From the NCBI GenBank assembly GCA_964017145.1, contig OZ024841.1:3224001-3288000 (forward strand): a stretch of 64,000 nucleotides of DNA, read 5' to 3'. The notes under the pieces were generated by a model, which was given only the letters and a program-made list of their open reading frames with translations, was not told the DNA's origin and did no database searches. Position 1 is the first letter of the stretch. Each line of letters begins with the position of its first letter. The position numbers and the translations under genes were made by a program. Below are positions 58,030 through 64,000 of this stretch, in pieces. This stretch comes from Agrocybe praecox. Its lineage: Eukaryota; Basidiomycota; Agaricomycetes; Agaricales; Agrocybaceae.

Positions 58030-60747
58030 GTATGGTTTTCGAGCCCAGTGTAAGTCTATCCATGTCTGGTCCATCTCTATCACACCCAACGGCCCACTTC
58101 GCTTGCAGCACCCAATATTCTTCTTCAAGTCATTCCCACTCACGAGCTGGCGGCGGTGGCGATGCAGGAGGACGACACACGGACCACGCCGTGCCAATAC
58201 CCCCAACACAGAGCCCACCAGCGCCTCCAAGCTCATCCTATAGATGCCAACAGAAACGCGCCCCTCTTAGGGCCAGCGGGATCACCAACAAAGCCAGCCA
58301 GCGAACGCACATCCCAACTTGAATCAGTCCGGCGGGAATGCGAATGCAGCAGCGCTTGCCCAGGTACCCATATCGGACGTTTATGCGCACCCAGCTGTCC
58401 TAGCTCACGCGGCTGCTCATCCACGCCTAACCATCCCCAAATCTGGGCAGTATCTGTTCCTGCAGACCAAAGGTATGTTTTCTCACTCCTATCCTTTCCT
58501 TTCCTATGGGATGGCCTAAGGCCCGTGGGCCATCCCTTGCGTTCAACGCTATCAACCGCGAATAAATATATTTTAATTTCTTTTGTCCTAAACCTCTATT
58601 TGCAACAATTGCTTTTTGTTTCTTTTTCTATTTACGCATCGCTGCCATCGTTCTTTACAAATTTATTTTACTGACTAATCTTCCCTCCATTCGCAGACGC
58701 TCAAATCGTCTGACTATTCGGCGTCATCGAAACCGACAAATACATTGGGATCATTCTCAAATACACCTTTGAAGGTGAACTATCCGACCACATTCCCGCG
58801 CACCGATACCTGGACGAAAAAGATGCAGCCAAACTCTTCTCTCAACTTATCTCGGGTGTCTGGTGCACCAACCAGAAAGAGAATCGTGTGTCGTAGAGCG
58901 CGGAGCCATCGTTTGGGGCGAGGAGCGAGAGGTCTGCGTCGTCCAATGCCGTCCCGCCGATTGTTACCACCGCCGACGCTGGTCAGACCAGCACCACTGT
59001 ACCCACGCCCACTCACAACCTTTCGACCCGACCTGAATACCTCTAATAAAGTTCGCCTTCGTCACCCGTTGCTGGCGTCGTCAGCGACGCATCCGTATTG
59101 TTCCTCACCTCTCCGCCACTTTCTGTCGTTTCCACGCCGGCTGGCAATAAACCTCAGCCAGGTAAACCGCAGAATATGGAACGTTCAGACATGCCATCCA
59201 GGTCGAATGCTATTCGGAGCCGAAGGAACGAAGGAGGCAGCCGAGTGGGGTAGGCCCAAGGAGCCACTAGTTCAAGGAATGAGTAGGAGGAGCACAAGCA
59301 GAGTTTCACGGATGAGAAGGCTGTACCTGGGCTACCTCCTTCAGCAGCACCACCAGCACCAGCACCAGCACTGCCAGCTTATCGTGCACCTGCGGTTCCG
59401 AGTGCAGGAAATCCAGCATCGATAGGATTAGCTTGGGGAAGGTCTTCGCTGGCAAAGATGCTGGGGCCAACGCGAAGGAGGGCACTGGACGTGCGAGCAT
59501 CAGTACTACACTCAGCATAGCGTCGGGCGCGTCTCAGCCTGATTGGTCTATGGATCGTACGAACGACGGAGAGAAGAGGGAAAAGACAAAGGAGGGGAGG
59601 GGGAGGGAGGGGAGGGAGGAGAAGGAAAGGGGGAAAAATACAAGTGGAAAGAGGAACATGCTTATGGGTGCAGTTGAGCCTCTCAGCAGGTCCGTTAGGA
59701 GTTGGTTGATTTCGGAACCAGTGGACGCCGATTAGCTCTGTATCCTGAGGGTGGTACCACATGCGTACTAGCTACAGCCGAGAACCCCAACGCCAGTTTA
59801 CAACCGCCACCAATCCCCGCGTCTATGCACAGCTGCACGTTCGACGACCATGAACTCGAACGTGTCTGCGTCGTTATTAAACTCTGCTGCATTGTCAACC
59901 AGCCTGGCGAGAAGGGTGGGAAGGAACAGCAGAGCCTACGCTCAGCTGCGTATGCATCATGGTGCTGTGGATCAGACTGACCGGAGGTTTTGGTCCATGC
60001 GAGGAAGATGCTCGAAGGCATGGGTATCGAGGCGCAGATGGAGAGCGAGTATGAGGTTAGGTGTTTTAGGGTGAAGAAGAGGAAGGATGCGGTCATCGCT
60101 CCGTCTGGTTCGGCTGCTGAAGGGCACGAAGAAGGAAAATTAGCAGGGTTGGTTGTGGTTGCTATGATGGGCAGTGCAGCTTCCAACGGCGTCGAGAGTT
60201 CCTCCCACATCAGCAGCAGCGTCGTCTCATGGCCCCTCAAACACACTGGCATTCGATGATAATCATTTCATTGTCGATAGCGAGCCTCTGCCCTCGACTG
60301 GTGGACTTATCGTATCTTCCAGCGTCGGTCCTATCACACCTGTTATGTCGCCTTGACAGGGGCATTCCCTTTCACCACTGTCTCTGCCTCTGGCGCGGTT
60401 GGACCGACATATGGTGTTCCATCGCAGGACGCTGGGGATGGTGTGCGGTTCGGCGTCGAGCTGACAGGGTTGGATAGCTCGAACGATACTTGAAGGGAAA
60501 TTTGAGGAGTTATAAGTTTTTGGCAGTACGTGTTCTTTTCTTTCTTTTCTTCGATCTTTTTTCTTCTTCTTTCTTTTCGATCCGCATTTTCTGCTGGTGT
60601 CGAGACTGGGCTCGTAGATCAGCACATGGCATCTTCGTAATATTCTTTTTTTCGTGTCCTTACCTTTTGTTTGGGCCATCGAGCATACAAACTGATTATT
60701 TTTTTCCCTTTTACAGGCGTATGAACCTTTCGGCTTCTCGTCCCTAG
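58030..60747 (+). pseudogene. Kinase copy E: dead SNF1/CAMKL-type Ser/Thr kinase
   Basis: Intron 58050-58108 (gtaagt..tgcag) is retained. The N-terminus includes SSSHSHSRAGGGGDAGG, NQSGGNANAAALAQVP, AHPAVLAHAAAHP and IPKSGQYLFLQT; the glycine loop through the VAVK region is deleted, so the exon ends at K before the donor. Intron 58473-58696 is retained. Core after a short deletion: YIGIILKYT, GELSDHIPAHRYLDEKDAAKLFSQLISGVWCTNQKE, stop; HRD and the whole C-lobe are absent, joined to the linker at the same point as B and D. The KA1 start VRFGVELTGLDSSNDT (~60448) ends in a stop. The last exon 60717-60747 (RRMNLSASRP-like, with stop) is intact. Confidence 0.78.
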
Positions 60748-61735
60748 GTGGCGAACTTCTCATCATCCACCACCATCATTTCTTTATCGACATCGTCGTT
60801 GTCACATATACACCTATACCGTCCATCCATCCATCCATGACCTATGCTTATGCCCAAACCATGCCTACATACACGCACACGCATATTCACACTCACACTC
60901 ACAAACTCCTGCAGCGTCAAACACGCACACATTACACACACATCCAGCAATCGCCATACCTATCCCACCCTTGTAACAAACGCAGAGACCTGGACGCGCT
61001 GCCACGTCACATTCCCTTCCGAGTCCTTTGTAACATCGGACTGTTTGACTCCTTGGGTATTCGATAATGTTGCCTCCGGGATTTAATCGACATACGAAGG
61101 AATAGTGATTGGTAAAAAAAAATCTAGCACGTCCCGGTCGGGAAAGGAGGAGGATGCGGTTGGGAGTAAAAGGAAATTTTAAACATAAATATAAATATCG
61201 TAGGAGCTATGAGGGATAGGTGATACGGGGCGGTGGATAGGATGGTTGGTGATTGCAGCTGTGGTTGGGAAGGAGGGGAAGAAGAGCGAGTTTTTTGTTT
61301 GTTTGTCAAAATACCTTTTACGATGCGCTTGATCTCGGTACTTTCGATATCAATATCTGTGGCTGGATTTCTGTTTTCCAATATCTGTATCCCTGTATTT
61401 ATGTTTCTTTCGCTTCGCTTTTCTTTCTCTTTTTATTTCCATGATAACTTTCTTGTGGACCCTACTGTCTGTTTTCGATTTCTTTTTCTTTTTCTCCCCT
61501 CCCTCTCCTCCAAAAAAATTTAACCATGTCCGTACTGTAGTTCGGACTTTTCTTTTTCTCGTTCTTTTTTCTTCCTTTTTTCCTCTTTCTCTTATATGTT
61601 CTATTTATTTCTTCTCATGTTATCCACCATATACCCGGGGGACGGCTTTCATGTTCTGTTTCCTCTTCTTAATACTTCTTTTACTTTCGATCATCGGCCA
61701 TTATTCCAATACAATGTCTTTCTGCATATGATATA
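60748..61735 (+). repeat. Kinase 3' flank block, copy E
   Basis: The same order as in A and D: ccaccatcatttctttatcg, an (ATCC)n run at ~60822-60837, cacactcacactcacaaactcctgcagcgtc, ccttgggtattcgataatgttgcc, atctagcacgtcccggtcgg, a T-rich tract, and ccgtactgtagttcggac. It ends near caatgtctttctgcata. No gene. Confidence 0.6.
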
Positions 61736-63222
61736 TAGCGTGAGAGTGTGTCTTGTACATTAGTAAATAGGTACGTATCAAGCGATATATAGACTGGAAC
61801 TGGTAAGAAAAACACAACAATGGAGCAAAACGATTGATGCGGATGCGGATGTACAAGAACGAGGACTGGGGAGGAAAGCAAAAAAGAAAAGAACCTAAGG
61901 GAAGTGTGAATAGGTGCGGTCGGGAGAAGAGATACAAGCAGGAGAGGCGAATGGGGGAGAGATTATCGAAGAAGAGAGGGAAGACAAGTCGCAAGTAAAT
62001 CCACAATGGGTGGGGGAAAAATAGGAGGGTGTTCTGGTGAAGGTGAGCCCACGTGTACCGCAAATAGGAAGGGATTGGTCGAGGTGAATGCAAGGAGCAA
62101 GGATATCCTGAGTGCGACAGCAGAGCGTTCTGGAGAACGTTGACCATAGACGGAGCGAGAACGACGAGTGGGGTGAACACAAAAGTAAAGGGCCAACGAG
62201 AAAAACAGGCGAGGCGAGAGGAGATAGAATAAAGAAGGAAAACACTGCGTCACAGAATGGAGAGGGAGGGGAGTTATTTATGAAAGTAAACAAGGGAGGG
62301 AGGGAGGGAGGGAGGGAGGCAAGAGGCAGAAGGAAGGGAGCATGGCAATGAATAAAGAAGCGAAGCCATTCATATGACAGCCGACAGATGTGGGCGTGAA
62401 CAAAGAATACAAGCTGACATCGAGAGACGGGACGCTGAGAGTCAGAGAAAGGTGAAGAGGGAAGGTGACAAAACGAACGCGGGGAAAGGTGAGAGGGAAA
62501 GGATTACGGATGGGAGGAGATTAGTGGATGGGAATCATGAACGCGACAGAAGGTGCCATTGAACGACGACGACGACGAGCAATGCACGCGAAAAACACTA
62601 CAGTCTACGATCCTGAATGAAGGAAGAGGAGAACAAGGGAGAAGGGAAGTAGGTGTCTTGGTACCGGAAGTCGGACACTTAATTGAGGCGGGTGGAAGAA
62701 TATCCTGAACGCGAAAAATGGATAGAGAAACAGAGGAAGAATGTATTGAAATATTGACTGGCGACCAGAGACCGAGCAAAAGTAGGGCGAACACTCGAAT
62801 ATGGAACCGAACGGAACCGAGGGGAGGAGCGAACAGGGGAGATCCGACGCAAAGCAACAACACCCTTACAGGCCTTGATGCATTGATGCGCACGGCTGCA
62901 ACGAATCAAAATGGATCTGGAAACGCAACGACCGCCAACGAATGACGTGGACGATCGAGAATACACGAGTCAGAACACCGATAACCAGAGACAGGACTCG
63001 GACGAGAGTATCAGTGAGTGAAGAAAGCACCAATCGCAAGCGAGAGCGCACAGTACAAAGAGACGACACACCCCGACCACAGAGAGGAATGCCGCCGATG
63101 AACGTTGAACGACAAAGACCATTGACCAGAACATTACGAGAGCAAGGAAAGCTCGAAGAAAAAACATACACAGGGTCGCATCAAAATTACAATCAGCAGA
63201 CGATCCGACGGAACGACACAAG
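61736..63222. repeat. Purine-rich arm before M11
   Basis: A purine-rich + strand arm, close to 38340-38900: gagagtgtgtcttgtacattagtaaataggtacg, caaaacgattgatgcggatgcggatgtacaagaacgaggact, cgagaacgacgagtggggtgaacac. No gene. Confidence 0.5.
62294..62319 (+). repeat. (GGGA)n microsatellite
   Basis: About six and a half tandem GGGA units inside the purine-rich arm. Confidence 0.9.
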
Positions 63223-63270
63223 TTTTGATCCGAACCCCCTAACCAGATGTGGCGTGGTGTGCCTTTGTAT
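63223..63270 (+). repeat. M element 11, upstream of kinase copy F
   Basis: The most diverged copy: TTTTGATCCGAACCCCCTAA, then ccagatgtggcgtggtgtgcctttgtat. Lead-in gatccgacggaacgacacaag. Confidence 0.7.
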
Positions 63271-63439
63271 CCAACCATCATTCGTCTTTTTTTTCCTTGA
63301 CTCTCTTCTTCGATCTGAATCCTACACTTCAAGCTGCTGAACGAGCGGGTCATTACAGAAGGATTATGAAAGGATCGGAGTGCACATCAAACGAAACGAA
63401 ACGACGCGTAATGAAGTCTGGGGGAGGACAGTAATATGA

Positions 63440-64000
63440 GAATGAGACGGTGGTCCCATAGGGAGGACACATGTACAACGCCATGCCAATACCCCCGACA
63501 CAGCGCTCACCGGTGCTTCTAGGCTCATCCTATAGACGCCAACAGCAACGCGCCACCGTTGCTCTTTCGCCGAACCAGCGGGATCACCAACCGAGCCAAC
63601 CAGCGACCGCTCGAATCAGTCCGGTGGGAACCCAAACACAGCAGCACTTGCATTTGTAGACATACCGGACGTGTACGCGCACCTAGCAGCCCTAGCTCAC
63701 GCGGCTGCTCATCCACGTCGAACCATCCCCAAATTTTGGCTTTATTTGCTCCTGCAGACCCTGGGAGAGGGCGAGTTTTCGAAGTTCACGCTCGGTCTGC
63801 ATAGCCAGTGGGGAGAGGAGGTCGCAGTGATGTTAACAAGGGGGATAATGTGGACAGTGCCGTTAGGATGAATAAAATTGAAAGGGAAATCAAGGTTTAA
63901 ATTTTAAAAGGTATGTTTTCTTGCTACTATATATCTTCCGATGCTTTTTCTTCATATCACATTTGGACCTCGATATGCGCGTTTTTTGGTGCCAGCATTC
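63440..64000 (+). pseudogene. Kinase copy F, 5' part, cut by the window end
   Basis: RQQQRATVALSPNQRDHQPSQPATAR opens the recognisable N-terminus. A deletion and frameshift follow, then AHLAALAHAAAHPRRTIPKF. The only intact glycine loop in the window, LGEGEFSKFTLGLH, is at ~63755-63800, and GEEVAVM shows the lysine-to-methionine change. The following RRGNVDSTVR is altered to RGIMWTVPLG and a stop. The donor of the kinase intron is at 63911. The rest lies outside the window, so the state of its C-lobe is unknown. Confidence 0.7.

Noticed and set aside
24520..61735. LTR retrotransposon origin of the kinase/M units
   Set aside because: No reverse transcriptase, integrase or gag-like frame, no paired LTRs or primer-binding site; introns are retained.
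1..64000. tRNA, rRNA or CRISPR features
   Set aside because: No cloverleaf-type B-box with matching acceptor stem was noticed, no rRNA blocks, and the direct repeats present are minisatellites without uniform spacers; the sequence is eukaryotic.

Overview
This window looks like nuclear DNA of a filamentous basidiomycete, probably an Agaricomycete. The clues are protein-coding genes with 53-68 bp GT-AG introns, NACHT NTPases of the type expanded in Agaricomycetes (PPKCHPGTR, GAAGAGKS and LHKSFxDFLFD signatures) and a multi-pass membrane protein with the DALLIWRC motif common in mushroom-forming fungi. The order or genus cannot be named from the sequence. Very little of the 64 kb is intact coding sequence.

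Layout. 1-2901: two foldback-like non-autonomous DNA elements (477-1380 and 1988-2901) with internal 21-bp minisatellites, plus an orphan minisatellite. 3840-6327: NACHT gene N1. 8.6-64 kb: a mosaic of repeated blocks. The blocks are (i) six copies, A to F, of a dead SNF1/CAMKL-type protein kinase gene on the + strand (A 8990-12101, B 24520-26692, C 34410-36815, D 45770-48616, E 58030-60747, F 63440 to the window end); (ii) three more NACHT genes on the - strand (N2 17526-19781, N3 28038-30640, N4 52800-55377); (iii) pyrimidine-rich 'class 2' arms; (iv) purine-rich arms; and (v) eleven copies of a short conserved element, here called M, that begins TTTTGATCCGAACCCTAACC and sits where the + strand switches from purine-rich to pyrimidine-rich. 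A single-copy seven-helix-type membrane protein gene (40149-41372, four exons) lies inside the mosaic.

Some transposon insertions can be dated relative to the repeats because empty sites survive in sister copies. A 635-bp hAT-like element (14884-15518) has an 8-bp target duplication, and a 1266-bp element (42440-43705) has GGGCA/TGCCC ends and a 9-bp target duplication. One ~155-bp segment is inverted between two sister arms.

Working together. The four NACHT genes share exon structure (short first exon, ~1.55-kb NACHT exon, C-terminal helical exon), a conserved leader and a common downstream flank. They form a young paralogous cluster of STAND NTPases, the architecture used by fungal NLR-like immune and incompatibility proteins. 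N1 has a divergent C-terminal exon and N2 a premature stop, so the cluster shows birth-and-death change. The kinase copies kept their introns, so they spread by DNA-level duplication. B, D and E share one exact deletion of the kinase C-lobe, so an already dead kinase was amplified. Whether the kinase/M units are passengers of NLR cluster expansion or have a role of their own (for example non-coding transcription from M) cannot be decided from sequence alone.
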